Assembly (NCBI RefSeq): GCF_000829375.1
Contig: NZ_AP014624.1
Span: forward strand, 1,984,001 to 2,048,000
Length of the DNA: 64,000 nt
DNA from: Chryseobacterium sp. StRB126
GTDB lineage: Bacteria > Bacteroidota > Bacteroidia > Flavobacteriales > Weeksellaceae
Direction: 5' to 3'
Position 1 is the first letter of the stretch. Each line of letters starts with the position of its first letter. Shown here one piece after another: positions 54,356-63,864 of this stretch. The notes under the pieces were generated by a model. That model had not been told where the DNA came from. It ran no database searches and saw only the letters and a list, made by a program, of their open reading frames with translations. Position numbers and translations under genes: made by a program.

Positions 54356-54544
54356 ATGACAAAAAGCTTTTTAAAAACGAGAAATCTTAACAGATCAGAA
54401 TTAAAAGAAATTAAAGGAGGAGGAAAAGTTATTCTACCTAACTGTTATACCCTTTGTGGTGAAGCTGGAGGTGTAGTTTCAAACCATCCGGGAATAGGAG
54501 ATATGTGTACTCCGGACAGATCACTTTGCTGCTACTGCAGATAA
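54356..54544 (+). CDS. Cys-rich Gly-Gly leader peptide (bacteriocin-like)
   Basis: 62 aa. Leader MTKSFLKTRNLNRSELKEIK ending in GGG (21-23), then a core of about 40 residues with six Cys (PNCYTLCGE, GDMCT, RSLCCYCR). The LNRSELKEIKGG leader is the Bacteroidota double-glycine type. The core is unrelated to the other two precursors in this window. It has a terminator at once downstream and no maturation genes nearby. Confidence 0.7.
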   Translation: MTKSFLKTRNLNRSELKEIKGGGKVILPNCYTLCGEAGGVVSNHPGIGDMCTPDRSLCCYCR

Positions 54545-54550
54545 GAATCC

Positions 54551-54582
54551 AGAGATTATAAATTTTACAATCTCTTTTTTTG
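54551..54582 (+). terminator. Terminator after the second Cys-rich peptide gene
   Basis: AGAGATT/AATCTCT 7-bp stem, then T7. Confidence 0.75.
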
Positions 54583-54666
54583 AAAAAACAATTCAAAAGT
54601 ATTTTGTGTTGAAAATTGCATGAGGCTAAGAGTATGACACTCATTGATGCGATAAAATATTCAAAA

Positions 54667-54700
54667 GAAAAAGAGACTATCATCGGATAGTCTCTTTTTC
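54667..54700. terminator. Bidirectional terminator between peptide gene and gcvT
   Basis: Perfect 15-bp stem (54667-54681 with 54686-54700) with A and T runs on both sides, serving converging transcripts. Confidence 0.88.
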
Positions 54701-54719
54701 AGTATTATATTGATAACAA

Positions 54720-55796
54720 TTATACAAAAGGAGCTTTCACTACTTTTGCAGGAATGTTTTTGTTTCTTACCTGGATAAAGATCTCAGAACCTAACTTGAA
54801 GTGAGGTTTGTCTACATAAGCAAGACCTAAACCGATCTTCTTCATTGGAGACTGAGTTCCGGAAGTTACTTTTCCAATTACATTTCCTTCAGCATCCACA
54901 ACAGGGTAGTCGTGTCTTGGAACTCCTTTGTCTGTCAATTCAAAAGCAACTAATTTTCTTGTTACTCCTTCCTCTTTTTGTTTTGCAAAAATTTCTTTAG
55001 AAACGAAATCTTTATCAAATTTAGTGATCCATCCTAAACCAGCTTCAATTGGAGAAGTAGTATCGTCGATATCGTTTCCGTAAAGGCAGAATCCTTTTTC
55101 AAGCCTTAAGGTATCTCTGGCAGCCAGTCCGCAAGGGATAATTCCTTCGGCTTCACCAGCTTTCATTACTTCATCCCAAAGTTTTTCTGCGCTTTCGTTT
55201 TTGAAATAAATTTCAAAACCTCCGCTTCCAGTATATCCCGTGTTGGAGATGATGATATCATTTACTCCTGCAACACTTCCTACTGTAAAGTGATAGTAAG
55301 GAATTTCAGAAAGATTTACATCAGTAAGTTTTTGAAGAATTTCAGTAGCCTTGGGACCTTGAATTGCTAATAACGACATGTCATCAGAAGCATTGGTCAT
55401 TTTTGCTCCGAAAGTATTGTATTTAGAGATATGATTCCAGTCTTTGTCAATATTGGAAGCGTTAACTACTACGAAGTATTTGTCATCCTCCATTTTGTAA
55501 ACGATAAGATCATCTACAATTCCTCCGTTTTCGTTCGGAAGACATGAGTACTGAGCTTTTCCGTTTTCAAGAGCGTCTACATTGTTAGTTGTCACAAATT
55601 GTAAAAGATCTTTAGATCCAGGACCTTCGATGAAAAATTGTCCCATATGGGAAACATCAAATAACCCTGCTTTTTCTCTTACTGCAAAATGCTCTTCCGT
55701 TACTCCTGAATATTGTACAGGCATTTCAAAACCTGCAAAAGGTACGATCTTAGCTCCTAATGACGCATGTTTGTCGTATAAAGCTGTTTTCTTCAT
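54720..55796 (-). CDS. gcvT: Aminomethyltransferase (glycine cleavage T protein)
   Basis: 358 aa. Releases ammonia from the aminomethyl-lipoyl H protein and passes the C1 unit to tetrahydrofolate. N-terminus [23 protein letters not shown], then [13 protein letters not shown] with the catalytic-site Asp (D in LFDVSHMGQ) and [14 protein letters not shown]. It is the distal gene of an idi-hypothetical-gcvT leftward group. Confidence 0.95.
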   Translation of the reverse strand: MKKTALYDKHASLGAKIVPFAGFEMPVQYSGVTEEHFAVREKAGLFDVSHMGQFFIEGPGSKDLLQFVTTNNVDALENGKAQYSCLPNENGGIVDDLIVYKMEDDKYFVVVNASNIDKDWNHISKYNTFGAKMTNASDDMSLLAIQGPKATEILQKLTDVNLSEIPYYHFTVGSVAGVNDIIISNTGYTGSGGFEIYFKNESAEKLWDEVMKAGEAEGIIPCGLAARDTLRLEKGFCLYGNDIDDTTSPIEAGLGWITKFDKDFVSKEIFAKQKEEGVTRKLVAFELTDKGVPRHDYPVVDAEGNVIGKVTSGTQSPMKKIGLGLAYVDKPHFKLGSEIFIQVRNKNIPAKVVKAPFV

Positions 55797-55805
55797 ATTT
55801 AATTT

Positions 55806-56276
55806 TTATTTCTTTATTTTAAAACTGTTAAAAGTCTCATTAAATAGGGTCATATAGTTTCCGTTCCAGAATTTCTGGCCACAATTAATAGTGACGAGGT
55901 ACAAGTCTTTATCTTTTTGAAAGGCTCTTGTAATCCAAAAAAGTTTTTCTTTTTCATCAAAATATTCGTAGAAATATTCTGTATATCCTTTTTTACCTCG
56001 GCTTTCCTTTACCTTTTTTTCAGCATCTTCAGATTTATAAAGTGCCAGAATGAATTTCTTCGTTTCGGTTTTAGGAAGATTCAGATCGTGATATTCGGAA
56101 ATGGTAATCGCTCCGATTTCATTGGTAGGGAAAATATTAATAATATCACTGTCATTGGTAGATTTCCAACCTTCAGGAACATTGATCGAGTAGTTTGTAC
56201 TGTCATAAGTTGTTGCTTTTTGAGCAAAAAACAGACTTCCTGATAAGATGGCAGTAAAAAGAAGTATTTTTTTCAT
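55806..56276 (-). CDS. Exported protein of unknown function
   Basis: 156 aa. Signal peptide (LLFTAILSGSLFFAQ). The mature part starts TYDSTNYSINVPEGWKSTND, a pattern seen in PsbP-like small periplasmic or lipoprotein domains, and ends FNETFNSFKIKK. No catalytic motif. It is 2 bp after idi and 9 bp before gcvT, so part of that operon. Confidence 0.62.
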   Translation of the reverse strand: MKKILLFTAILSGSLFFAQKATTYDSTNYSINVPEGWKSTNDSDIINIFPTNEIGAITISEYHDLNLPKTETKKFILALYKSEDAEKKVKESRGKKGYTEYFYEYFDEKEKLFWITRAFQKDKDLYLVTINCGQKFWNGNYMTLFNETFNSFKIKK

Positions 56277-56278
56277 CG

Positions 56279-56788
56279 TTAAAAATGGTGTTTATACTCT
56301 TCAAGGATGATTTTAAACCATTCCGTAAAGTGTTCAGGATTTTCAGAAACCTCTTTATCCAGGTCTTCAGGAGAAATAAATCTTACTTCTTCTACCTCCT
56401 CTTTATTTAAATTAAAGCCAGATTCATAGTTTCCTACAAAAACATGGTCTAGTTCATGTTCCCAAAGGCCACCACCTACATCTGCTTTGTAAATAAAGCT
56501 GAATTTCTCTGAAAGTTCCGTATCTATTCCCAGTTCTTCTTTTAATCTTCGCTGGGCTCCGGTAAGGTAAGTTTCCCCAATTTTGGGGTGCGAACAGACT
56601 GCATTGGTCCATTGATTTGGAGAATGATATTTTCCTGATGCTCTTTTCTGAAGAAGCATTTCGCCCTTACTGTTGAACAGGAATACAGAAAAAGCCCGGT
56701 GTAACAAGCCATTAACGTGAGCTTGCTGTTTTTCCATCAAGCCCAGAACCATATCATCAGGATTTACTAAAACTACTAATTCTTCCAT
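56279..56788 (-). CDS. idi: Isopentenyl-diphosphate delta-isomerase, type I
   Basis: 169 aa. Interconverts IPP and DMAPP, feeding menaquinone and other isoprenoids. Nudix-type fold: HRAFSVFLFNSKGEMLLQKRA, the catalytic Cys in WTNAVCSHP, and the acidic metal site in AQRRLKEELGI and WEHELDHVF. Its promoter box (56794-56801) lies only 5 bp before the start. Confidence 0.94.
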   Translation of the reverse strand: MEELVVLVNPDDMVLGLMEKQQAHVNGLLHRAFSVFLFNSKGEMLLQKRASGKYHSPNQWTNAVCSHPKIGETYLTGAQRRLKEELGIDTELSEKFSFIYKADVGGGLWEHELDHVFVGNYESGFNLNKEEVEEVRFISPEDLDKEVSENPEHFTEWFKIILEEYKHHF

Positions 56789-56793
56789 TTTTA

Positions 56794-56801
56794 CAAATGT
56801 A
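56794..56801 (-). promoter_or_regulatory. idi promoter, -7 box TACATTTG
   Basis: Perfect TAnnTTTG on the minus strand with 5 bp to the idi ATG; implies a leaderless mRNA. Confidence 0.5.
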
Positions 56802-57080
56802 AGAGTAATAAATGTATTTTGGAAATTTTTAGGAAAACATTATATCATTTTGAATGGGGAGGAAAGAGCATAAAAAAGTAAATTTGAAACCTAAGACAAG
56901 ATTCATTAAAACCTCAAATATTCTCTATTTCAACTTGTAAACTAAAATTTAAAAAGAAAAATTTTAATCATAAGGCATCAAATTACGAATAAAATGTTAA
57001 TATTATTTACTAAATAACGATTTTTATAGTAAATTTTTAACATAAACTAAGATTAATGCACCTGATAGATATAAAAGCCG

Positions 57081-57088
57081 TAACTTTG
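57081..57088 (+). promoter_or_regulatory. -7 box TAACTTTG
   Basis: TAnnTTTG match 17 bp before the ATG at 57106. Confidence 0.6.
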
Positions 57089-57105
57089 TTACTCAAATTT
57101 TCGTG

Positions 57106-57516
57106 ATGGAATTAGAATACATAGAGCACCTCAGTCCTATTCTTAAGGATGGAGTTAAAAATTACTTAATTGATATAGATGGAACCATTACAGATGACGT
57201 TCCTAATGAAGAACCTGAAAGAATGGTTACCTGTGAACCATATCCGGATGCTTTGGAAACTGTTAATAAATGGTATGATGAAGGGCATCAGATCTGTTTC
57301 TTTACCTCAAGAACCGAAAACCTGAAGCAAATCACAATTGATTGGCTGGATAAGCATGGGTTCAAATACCACAGTGTACTCTGCGGAAAACCAAGAGGTG
57401 GAAACTATCACTGGATCGATAATCATTTGGTAAGAGCAACAAGATACAAGGGAAGATTTACAGACCTGGTAGAAAAGCAAGTAACTATTGAAGTGTTCAA
57501 AGAAGACGAAGAATAA
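57106..57516 (+). CDS. HAD-like phosphatase-family protein
   Basis: 136 aa from ATG 57106; a GTG one codon earlier is the frame limit. HAD motif I is YLIDIDGTITDD (nucleophile D in DIDGT), motif II FFTSRTE (Thr/Ser), and a late acidic WIDNH. No cap domain, so a small phosphatase or a nucleotidase-like protein. Substrate unknown. serA follows 86 bp downstream on the same strand. Confidence 0.78.
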   Translation: MELEYIEHLSPILKDGVKNYLIDIDGTITDDVPNEEPERMVTCEPYPDALETVNKWYDEGHQICFFTSRTENLKQITIDWLDKHGFKYHSVLCGKPRGGNYHWIDNHLVRATRYKGRFTDLVEKQVTIEVFKEDEE

Positions 57517-57602
57517 ATTTAATATAACGAAAGATTTAAAAATTGAATGGAGTGTATCCTTTAATTTTTAAATCTTTCAACTTTTAAAACATAGTTGTAT
57601 TT

Positions 57603-58562
57603 ATGAAAGTTTTAGCTAATGACGGCCTAGACCAATCTGGAATTGATGCATTAACAGAAAAAGGATTCGAGGTGATTACTGTAAAAGTTCCACAGGAATT
57701 TTTAGTAGATTATATTAACGAGCACCAAGTTCGTACTTTATTGGTAAGAAGTGCTACGCAGGTAAGAAAAGATATTATTGATGGCTGCCCTTCGCTGGAA
57801 ATCATCGGAAGAGGTGGTGTAGGAATGGATAATATTGATGTAGATTATGCCAGAGAAAAAGGAATTCATGTCATCAACACACCGGCAGCTTCTTCAGAAT
57901 CCGTTGCTGAACTTGTTTTTGCGCATTTATTTTCCGGAGCGAGATTCCTTCAGGATTCCAACAGAAAAATGCCTTTGGTAGGAGATACAGAGTTTGCTGG
58001 TCTTAAAAAATCATATGCAGCCGGAATTGAATTGAGAGGAAAAACCATCGGAATTGTTGGGATGGGAAGAATTGGTCAGGAAGTGGCAAGAATTGCCCTT
58101 GGCCTTGGAATGAGAGTAGTTGCAGCTGATAATAATGTAGGAAGAGCAAGCATCAAAGTGAAATTTTACAACAATCAGTTCATTAATGTAGATATCGAAA
58201 CAGAACCTTTACAGGAAGTTTTAAAACATTCAGACTTTATTACCCTTCACGTTCCGGCCCAGAAAGATGGATATATGATTGGTAAAAAGGAGTTTGAAAT
58301 CATGAAAGATGGAGTAGCGGTTGTTAACTGTTCAAGAGGCGGAGTAATTGATGAATCTGCTTTAATTGAAGCCTTGGATTCCGGGAAAGTAAGATTTGCT
58401 GGGCTTGATGTTTTCATTAACGAACCAACACCTTCTAAAGACATTCTTAGCCATTCTAAAATCTCTTTAACGCCACACACAGGAGCTTCTACTCTTGAAG
58501 CTCAGGATAGAATTGGACTTTCTCTGGCGGATCAGATTTCAAGCATTTTACAGATCCAGTAA
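57603..58562 (+). CDS. serA: D-3-phosphoglycerate dehydrogenase (short form)
   Basis: 319 aa. First step of serine synthesis. NAD-binding GIVGMGRIGQEVARIA; catalytic Arg in NCSRGGVIDE, Glu in the same D-hydroxyacid fold, and His in LTPHTGASTLEAQ, where PHxGASTxEAQ points to phosphoglycerate as the substrate. No C-terminal ACT domain, so serine feedback through ACT is absent. Confidence 0.88.
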   Translation: MKVLANDGLDQSGIDALTEKGFEVITVKVPQEFLVDYINEHQVRTLLVRSATQVRKDIIDGCPSLEIIGRGGVGMDNIDVDYAREKGIHVINTPAASSESVAELVFAHLFSGARFLQDSNRKMPLVGDTEFAGLKKSYAAGIELRGKTIGIVGMGRIGQEVARIALGLGMRVVAADNNVGRASIKVKFYNNQFINVDIETEPLQEVLKHSDFITLHVPAQKDGYMIGKKEFEIMKDGVAVVNCSRGGVIDESALIEALDSGKVRFAGLDVFINEPTPSKDILSHSKISLTPHTGASTLEAQDRIGLSLADQISSILQIQ

Positions 58563-58583
58563 TTGGAGATATAAGATAAAAGT

Positions 58584-58613
58584 AAAAGCACCTTCACAAA
58601 TGAAGGTGCTTTT
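58584..58613. terminator. Bidirectional terminator between serA and mscL
   Basis: Perfect 13-bp stem (58584-58596 with 58601-58613), 4-nt loop, A and T flanks. Confidence 0.88.
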
Positions 58614-58638
58614 GTATTTTAAACCGTTAAAGAACAGA

Positions 58639-59019
58639 TTATATATTGTTTTTGCTTTTCAATAAATCTCTGATCTCAGCCAACAGCTTTTGATCATCTG
58701 TAGGTCCTGCAGGAGCTGGAGCTTCTTTTTTGTTAACTTTATTAGCACCTTTAATAATCCAGAAAAGAACCATAGCAATACAAAGAAAACTAATGATTGC
58801 AGATAGGAAGTTTCCATAAGCAACACCATTCCATGTAAGTTTAGCGATGTTTTCTGCACCTGCTGCTTTAAGTGCAGGGTTTAAGATCAGAGGGGTAATA
58901 ACATCTTCCACTAAAGAGGAAACAATTTTACCAAATGCACCACCGATGATTACACCGACAGCCAAATCGAGAACATTTCCTTTAAAGGCAAACTCTTTAA
59001 ATTCCTTAACAAATCCCAT
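58639..59019 (-). CDS. mscL: Large-conductance mechanosensitive channel
   Basis: 126 aa. Opens under membrane tension to release solutes on osmotic downshock. N-terminal FKEFAFKGNVLDLAVGVIIGGAFGKIVSSL is the conserved S1-TM1; TM2 follows at IISFLCIAMVLFWIIKG; the charged C-terminal bundle ends LLAEIRDLLKSK. Promoter box at 59049-59056. Confidence 0.95.
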   Translation of the reverse strand: MGFVKEFKEFAFKGNVLDLAVGVIIGGAFGKIVSSLVEDVITPLILNPALKAAGAENIAKLTWNGVAYGNFLSAIISFLCIAMVLFWIIKGANKVNKKEAPAPAGPTDDQKLLAEIRDLLKSKNNI

Positions 59020-59048
59020 AATTTATATTTTTTTAATTAGTATATACA

Positions 59049-59056
59049 CAAAAATA
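59049..59056 (-). promoter_or_regulatory. mscL promoter, -7 box TATTTTTG
   Basis: TAnnTTTG match on the minus strand, 29 bp before the mscL ATG. Confidence 0.5.
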
Positions 59057-59263
59057 TAATTAAAAAATGTAAAAAACATTACTTTTTGTAGTTTTCTATC
59101 CCCAAAAACTGGATTTTTATTCTAAATCGATATTATCTTTTTTAATAGAAATTGTAACTTTAACCTTATATTTTATCTCATTAATGATGTCCCTGTATTT
59201 TTGTTGCCGGGGCCTTACCGTAATGAAATATCTTTTATAATTTATTTAAAGTTAGATTCGCTT

Positions 59264-60781
59264 ATGAAAATCTTCACTGCCGGACAAATTAGAAGCTGGG
59301 ATCAGTTTACCATATCCCATGAACCTATCTCTTCTGTTCAATTGATGGAAAGAGCCTCGTTGGCTTTAGCCAATTGGATATCTGAACACTGCAAAGCTCA
59401 TAGGAAGGCGGTTATCCTTTGTGGTAATGGAAATAACGGGGGTGATGGGTTTGCTGTGGCAAGGATGCTCTATCTGAAAGGTTTTGATGTAGATGTATTT
59501 GTTAATGATCCTAAAGGAAAACTTTCAGAAGATGCAACTGTGAATCTTAAAAGATTACAAGGGATCTCTGGGATTTCCGTAGGAAGCTTTAATCAAATTG
59601 AACAATATAACTTTGATGATAAAACAATTATTATTGATGCACTGTTCGGAAACGGATTATCGAGACCTTTAGCTGATGAATATAAAGAGTGGGTAGGCTG
59701 GATCAATAAAAAGAATAATCTTAAAATAGCAATAGATCTTCCTTCCGGACTTTCTGCTGACGGACTTTTGGATGGCGATTCTATTGTTTTAAAAGCCAAC
59801 TATACCTTAAGTTTTCAATGCTGGAAAAGAAGTTTTCTACATCCGGAAACAGGAAAGTACACCGGAAAAGTAATTATTCTGGATATTGGTCTCAGTAAAA
59901 ATTATCATGAAACAACTGAAACAGGTTATTTTGCAACCGATGATTACCTTGCTGAATCTCTTTTTAACCCCAGAAATGATTTTGCCCACAAAGGAAATTA
60001 TGGTAAAGCAGTTATTGTGGGTGGGAGCTATGGAAAGATAGGTGCTGCAGTATTGGCCACAAAATCTGTTTTAAAAACAGGTGCCGGACTTACTTTTACG
60101 TTAGCTCCTCAATGTGGCTATGATATAGTACAAACCACTTGTCCGGAAGCTATGTTTTTAGAAGATGGAGATCAGTTTATTAAGCATTTTGATATTGATA
60201 AAGGTGCAACCATAGGAATAGGTCCCGGTTTGGGAACTCACAAAGAGACTCAAAAAGGTCTTTTGGCTTTTTTGAAAGATTATCAGTCACCATTAGTTTT
60301 GGATGCTGATGCATTGAATATTATTTCTAGAGAGCAGAAAAACCTTCAGTTAATTCCTAAAAGATCCATTATCACTCCTCATCCTAAAGAATTCGAAAGG
60401 TTATTCGGAAAAATAGAAAATTCATTTAAAAGATTAGAGCTTGCAAGGGAAAAAGCTAAGGAACTAGGTATTTATATTGTGTTAAAAGATCACCATACAC
60501 AGGTGGTTATCCCTAACGGCGACGTTTACTATAACCTGACTGGAAATGCAGGTCTTGCCAAAGGCGGAAGTGGTGATATCCTGACGGGGATTTTAACCTC
60601 ACTTTTAGCACAGGGGTATTCCGAAAAAGAGACCTGTATCCTTGGAGTTTGGTTACATGGAAAAGCGGCTGATTTTGCAGCAGAAAAACATTCAAAAGAA
60701 TCTATGCTTCCTACAGATGTAATAGATGAATTGGGAAATGTTTTTAAAGAATTAAATAGGAAGACACACCGAAGCTTATAA
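59264..60781 (+). CDS. nnr: Bifunctional NAD(P)H-hydrate epimerase/dehydratase
   Basis: 505 aa from ATG 59264 (MKIFTAGQIRSWDQ); the frame extends 21 codons upstream without support. Repairs hydrated NAD(P)H. N-terminal epimerase domain with CGNGNNGGDGFAVARML and DLPSGLSADG; C-terminal ADP-dependent dehydratase (carbohydrate-kinase fold) with HKGNYGKAVIVGGSYGKIGA, PHPKEFERLFG and GNAGLAKGGSGDILTGIL. Fused form as in E. coli YjeF. Confidence 0.95.
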   Translation: MKIFTAGQIRSWDQFTISHEPISSVQLMERASLALANWISEHCKAHRKAVILCGNGNNGGDGFAVARMLYLKGFDVDVFVNDPKGKLSEDATVNLKRLQGISGISVGSFNQIEQYNFDDKTIIIDALFGNGLSRPLADEYKEWVGWINKKNNLKIAIDLPSGLSADGLLDGDSIVLKANYTLSFQCWKRSFLHPETGKYTGKVIILDIGLSKNYHETTETGYFATDDYLAESLFNPRNDFAHKGNYGKAVIVGGSYGKIGAAVLATKSVLKTGAGLTFTLAPQCGYDIVQTTCPEAMFLEDGDQFIKHFDIDKGATIGIGPGLGTHKETQKGLLAFLKDYQSPLVLDADALNIISREQKNLQLIPKRSIITPHPKEFERLFGKIENSFKRLELAREKAKELGIYIVLKDHHTQVVIPNGDVYYNLTGNAGLAKGGSGDILTGILTSLLAQGYSEKETCILGVWLHGKAADFAAEKHSKESMLPTDVIDELGNVFKELNRKTHRSL

Positions 60782-60817
60782 GTCAAGAGGAAGAACATCA
60801 TAAAACTTAAAAGTAAA

Positions 60818-60848
60818 AAGGCAAATCTGTAATAAACAAATTTGCCTT
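60818..60848. terminator. Terminator between nnr and lgt
   Basis: AAGGCAAAT/ATTTGCCTT 9-bp stem with a 13-nt loop between converging genes. Confidence 0.7.
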
Positions 60849-60884
60849 TCTATATTTTTAATCAAGATGATCTATAGAGTTTAA

Positions 60885-62153
60885 TTACTCAGGTTTTGCA
60901 TTTTCAGCTTCTGTAATTTTAAACTTCTTAGAGATAATCATGATGATAACTCCGGCAATCATAAACGGAATAGACAGAACCTGTCCGGTATTTAAACCTC
61001 CTATTTGGATGAATTCATCACCCTGAGGCTCTTTCAGGAATTCAACAAAGAATCTAATCGCCCAAAGAATGATAAAGAATAATCCAAATAGCCATCCTTG
61101 CTGATATTTTTTATTTGTTTTTCTATAAAGAATCCATAATAAAATGAAAAGAGCAACATATCCTACCGCCTCAAATAACTGGCTTGGGTAACGTGGAACA
61201 GTAAGTCCATACTCGCTGCTTTGTTGTGGGAATAGTAAAGCAAAAGGAGAATTTGGATCAGCTGGTTTCCCAACAATTTCAGAATTGAAGAAGTTTCCCA
61301 TTCTTACAAATGCACCGCCTAAAGCTACTACAATCCCTAATCTGTCGTATACCCAGAAAGGGTTTTTCTTGATAATCTTATATGAGTAATAAAGAGTGGT
61401 AAGGATCAATGCTATTGTTGCTCCATGGCTTGCCAATCCTGAGAATCCTGTAAATTTGATTCCATTTTTGGTGCTAATCGGTAAAAAGACACTCCAGAAG
61501 TCCTCTTTAAACAGTTCCGGCTGATAGAAAATAACGTGTCCTAATCTTGCTCCAAGAATAGTTCCTATCAATGTCCATGTGAAAAGTGGCTCAAGATATT
61601 TCTGGTTTACGTTGTCAATTTTAAAAATTCTGGTCATTAAAATATACCCGAAACCAAATGCAAAGACAAACATTAAGCTGTAGAAGTGTAAAGTAAATAT
61701 CCAGAGATGGATGCCTTTTGAAGGATCCCATATTTTAAAGGATGTTTTAAGTTCTACTTTATCAGCATCAGAGATAGGTTTTGCAGATTTTACAGCATAT
61801 TTGTATGCGGTGATATTATCCTTGGTAGGAGCTGCGTCAATCAATTTAAAGTTTTTATCCAGAAACTGATATTGCGAATCCTTGAATCTTGCCAGTGTTG
61901 AAACACCGAAATTATAGTAAGCAGGCTCAAAATTGGATTCGTTAAGGATGACAAGAACATTCTCTTTAATTCCCCTGTCGGGAAAAGCAGCCAGATCCCC
62001 CATTTCTGTAGTGGAATAGATTTTCACGGGAACATTATTTCCATTGATATCTAGAGTTCCGTCAGATAGACCTCCTGGGTATTCCTGTGCAAAAAGACAC
62101 TGGGTAACCAATGCAAATATGACAAGGTAAATTCTGAAAAAAATATTACTCAT
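60885..62153 (-). CDS. lgt: Prolipoprotein diacylglyceryl transferase with N-terminal extension
   Basis: Adds diacylglycerol to the lipobox Cys of prolipoproteins, needed for the several lipoproteins in this window. The Lgt signature GAFVRMGNFFNSEIVGKP is present. At 422 aa it is about 130 residues longer than E. coli Lgt: a signal-peptide-like start (VIFALVTQCLFAQ) and a soluble part (about 23-135) precede the first membrane helix (IFTLHFYSLMFVFAFGFGY). The extension has no domain I recognise. Confidence 0.92.
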   Translation of the reverse strand: MSNIFFRIYLVIFALVTQCLFAQEYPGGLSDGTLDINGNNVPVKIYSTTEMGDLAAFPDRGIKENVLVILNESNFEPAYYNFGVSTLARFKDSQYQFLDKNFKLIDAAPTKDNITAYKYAVKSAKPISDADKVELKTSFKIWDPSKGIHLWIFTLHFYSLMFVFAFGFGYILMTRIFKIDNVNQKYLEPLFTWTLIGTILGARLGHVIFYQPELFKEDFWSVFLPISTKNGIKFTGFSGLASHGATIALILTTLYYSYKIIKKNPFWVYDRLGIVVALGGAFVRMGNFFNSEIVGKPADPNSPFALLFPQQSSEYGLTVPRYPSQLFEAVGYVALFILLWILYRKTNKKYQQGWLFGLFFIILWAIRFFVEFLKEPQGDEFIQIGGLNTGQVLSIPFMIAGVIIMIISKKFKITEAENAKPE

Positions 62154-62183
62154 TTTTCTATTGATTTAATCGTTTGTTATTTC

Positions 62184-62435
62184 TTATTGATGTTTGTGTT
62201 TAGGTGGAACAGGATCATAACCGCTTCCTCCCCACGGATGACATCTTAAAATTCTTTTAAATCCCAGCCAGAAACCTTTAAATATACCATGAACCTGTAA
62301 AGACTCTATCATATAATGAGAGCAGGTAGGTTCGTAGCGGCAGTTTTTAGGAAGTAGGGGCGAGATAAACCACTGGTAAAATTTTATCAAAATTACCATA
62401 GGAAATGTAATGATTTTATTGAATGTAAGTTTCAA
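62184..62435 (-). CDS. yidD: Membrane protein insertion efficiency factor YidD
   Basis: 83 aa. Family pattern [20 protein letters not shown], then [30 protein letters not shown], with the conserved Cys residues. An amphipathic membrane-associated protein that helps YidC. Just upstream of lgt on the same strand (30-bp gap), so co-transcribed. Confidence 0.93.
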   Translation of the reverse strand: MKLTFNKIITFPMVILIKFYQWFISPLLPKNCRYEPTCSHYMIESLQVHGIFKGFWLGFKRILRCHPWGGSGYDPVPPKHKHQ

Positions 62436-62473
62436 AACAATGCAAAAATAGGGTAAAAAAATGAAAATTAGTT

Positions 62474-62481
62474 TAATTTTG
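62474..62481 (+). promoter_or_regulatory. -7 box TAATTTTG
   Basis: TAnnTTTG match 55 bp before the rarA start. Confidence 0.45.
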
Positions 62482-62536
62482 TTAGAAGTTTCAGACCATA
62501 GAAATCTGAAATATTGATCTTAAAAAATAAAATACT

Positions 62537-63814
62537 TTGAATCAAAATATTCCATTAGCCGAGAAATTAAGACCTAAAACTCTGGATGAAGTTTTGGGAC
62601 AGGAACATCTTACCGGCGAAAAAGGGACGATCAGAAAAATGATCGAAAATAATACCCTGAATTCCCTGATCTTTTGGGGACCTCCGGGAACAGGAAAAAC
62701 CACACTGGCAGAAATTATTTCTGAAAGTTCAGGAAGGAAGTTTTATAAGCTTTCCGCTGTTTCCTCTGGAGTGAAAGATGTTCGTGATGTGATTGAAGAT
62801 GCTAGAGGACAGAATTTATTTTCCGGAAAATCTCCCATCTTATTTATTGATGAGATCCACCGTTTCAATAAATCCCAGCAGGATTCGCTGCTACATGCGG
62901 TAGAAAAAGGCTGGATTGTTTTGATAGGAGCTACTACAGAAAATCCAAGTTTTGAGGTAGTTTCGGCTTTGTTGTCCAGAAGTCAGGTGTATATTCTGAA
63001 GGCTTTAAGTTATGAGAAATTAGAAGAACTTATTGATATTGCTTCTGAACGATATAATAAAGATGAAGGAACGAATTTTAAAATTCTTGAAAAAGAGGCG
63101 CTTATTCAGTATTCTGGAGGAGATGCCAGAAAACTGATTAATTCTGTAGAGCTGGTTTTGAATCAGTATAAAAATACAGATACCCAAGAGATTATCAATT
63201 CAGACGTGCTGGAAGTTCTTCAGGAAACAATGGCGTTGTATGATAAGAATGGTGAGCAGCATTATGATATTATTTCTGCTTTCATTAAATCAATGCGCGG
63301 AAGTGATCCTAACGGAGCTGTGTATTGGCTGGCGAGAATGCTTGTTGGGGGAGAGGATATTAAATTTATTGCAAGAAGAATGCTCATTCTGGCAGCAGAA
63401 GATATCGGATTGGCCAATCCTAATGCGCTGGTAATTGCCAATAACTGTTTTCAGGCGATTAATGTGATCGGGAATCCTGAGGCAAGAATTATTCTAAGTG
63501 AAACGGCAGTATATCTTGCTGTTTCTCCTAAAAGCAACTCTGCCTATATGGCAATTAATGAAGCAATGGCATTAGTGAAACAAACAGGAAATCTCCCTGT
63601 ACCTCTCCATTTAAGAAATGCTCCCACCAAGCTGATGAAGGATCTTGATTACGGAAAAGAATATAAATATGCCCATTCCTATGAAGGGAATTTTGTAGAC
63701 CAGGATTTTCTTCCTCAGGAGATCAAAAATGTGAAACTGTATGAACCAGGAAACAATGCTACAGAAAAAAAAATCTATGAAGAGTTAAAGAAGAAGTGGG
63801 GAAAGAAATATTAA
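62537..63814 (+). CDS. rarA: Replication-associated recombination protein A
   Basis: 425 aa AAA+ ATPase (MgsA/RarA) acting at stalled replication forks. Starts with TTG at 62537; LAEKLRPKTLDEVLGQEHL follows at once, which fixes this start. Walker A GPPGTGKTTLAE, Walker B LFIDEIHRFNKSQQD, sensor ATTENPSFE, and the C-terminal tetramer region HLRNAPTKLMKDLDYGKEY. Full length. Confidence 0.95.
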   Translation: MNQNIPLAEKLRPKTLDEVLGQEHLTGEKGTIRKMIENNTLNSLIFWGPPGTGKTTLAEIISESSGRKFYKLSAVSSGVKDVRDVIEDARGQNLFSGKSPILFIDEIHRFNKSQQDSLLHAVEKGWIVLIGATTENPSFEVVSALLSRSQVYILKALSYEKLEELIDIASERYNKDEGTNFKILEKEALIQYSGGDARKLINSVELVLNQYKNTDTQEIINSDVLEVLQETMALYDKNGEQHYDIISAFIKSMRGSDPNGAVYWLARMLVGGEDIKFIARRMLILAAEDIGLANPNALVIANNCFQAINVIGNPEARIILSETAVYLAVSPKSNSAYMAINEAMALVKQTGNLPVPLHLRNAPTKLMKDLDYGKEYKYAHSYEGNFVDQDFLPQEIKNVKLYEPGNNATEKKIYEELKKKWGKKY

Positions 63815-63818
63815 ATAA

Positions 63819-63853
63819 AAAAGGATAACATAAAAAATGCTATCCTTTTTTGT
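63819..63853. terminator. Terminator between rarA and the last partial gene
   Basis: AAAAGGATA/TATCCTTTT 9-bp stem with a 13-nt loop, then T's, between converging genes. Confidence 0.75.
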
Positions 63854-63864
63854 ATTGTTAAAAA

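Larger units (their letters stand above)
56789..57102. other. Divergent control region, no gene
   Basis: 314 bp between idi and the HAD gene. It holds the idi promoter (56794-56801) and the box TAACTTTG (57081-57088) for the HAD gene. Otherwise AT-rich with no frame or structure that I can support. Confidence 0.55.
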
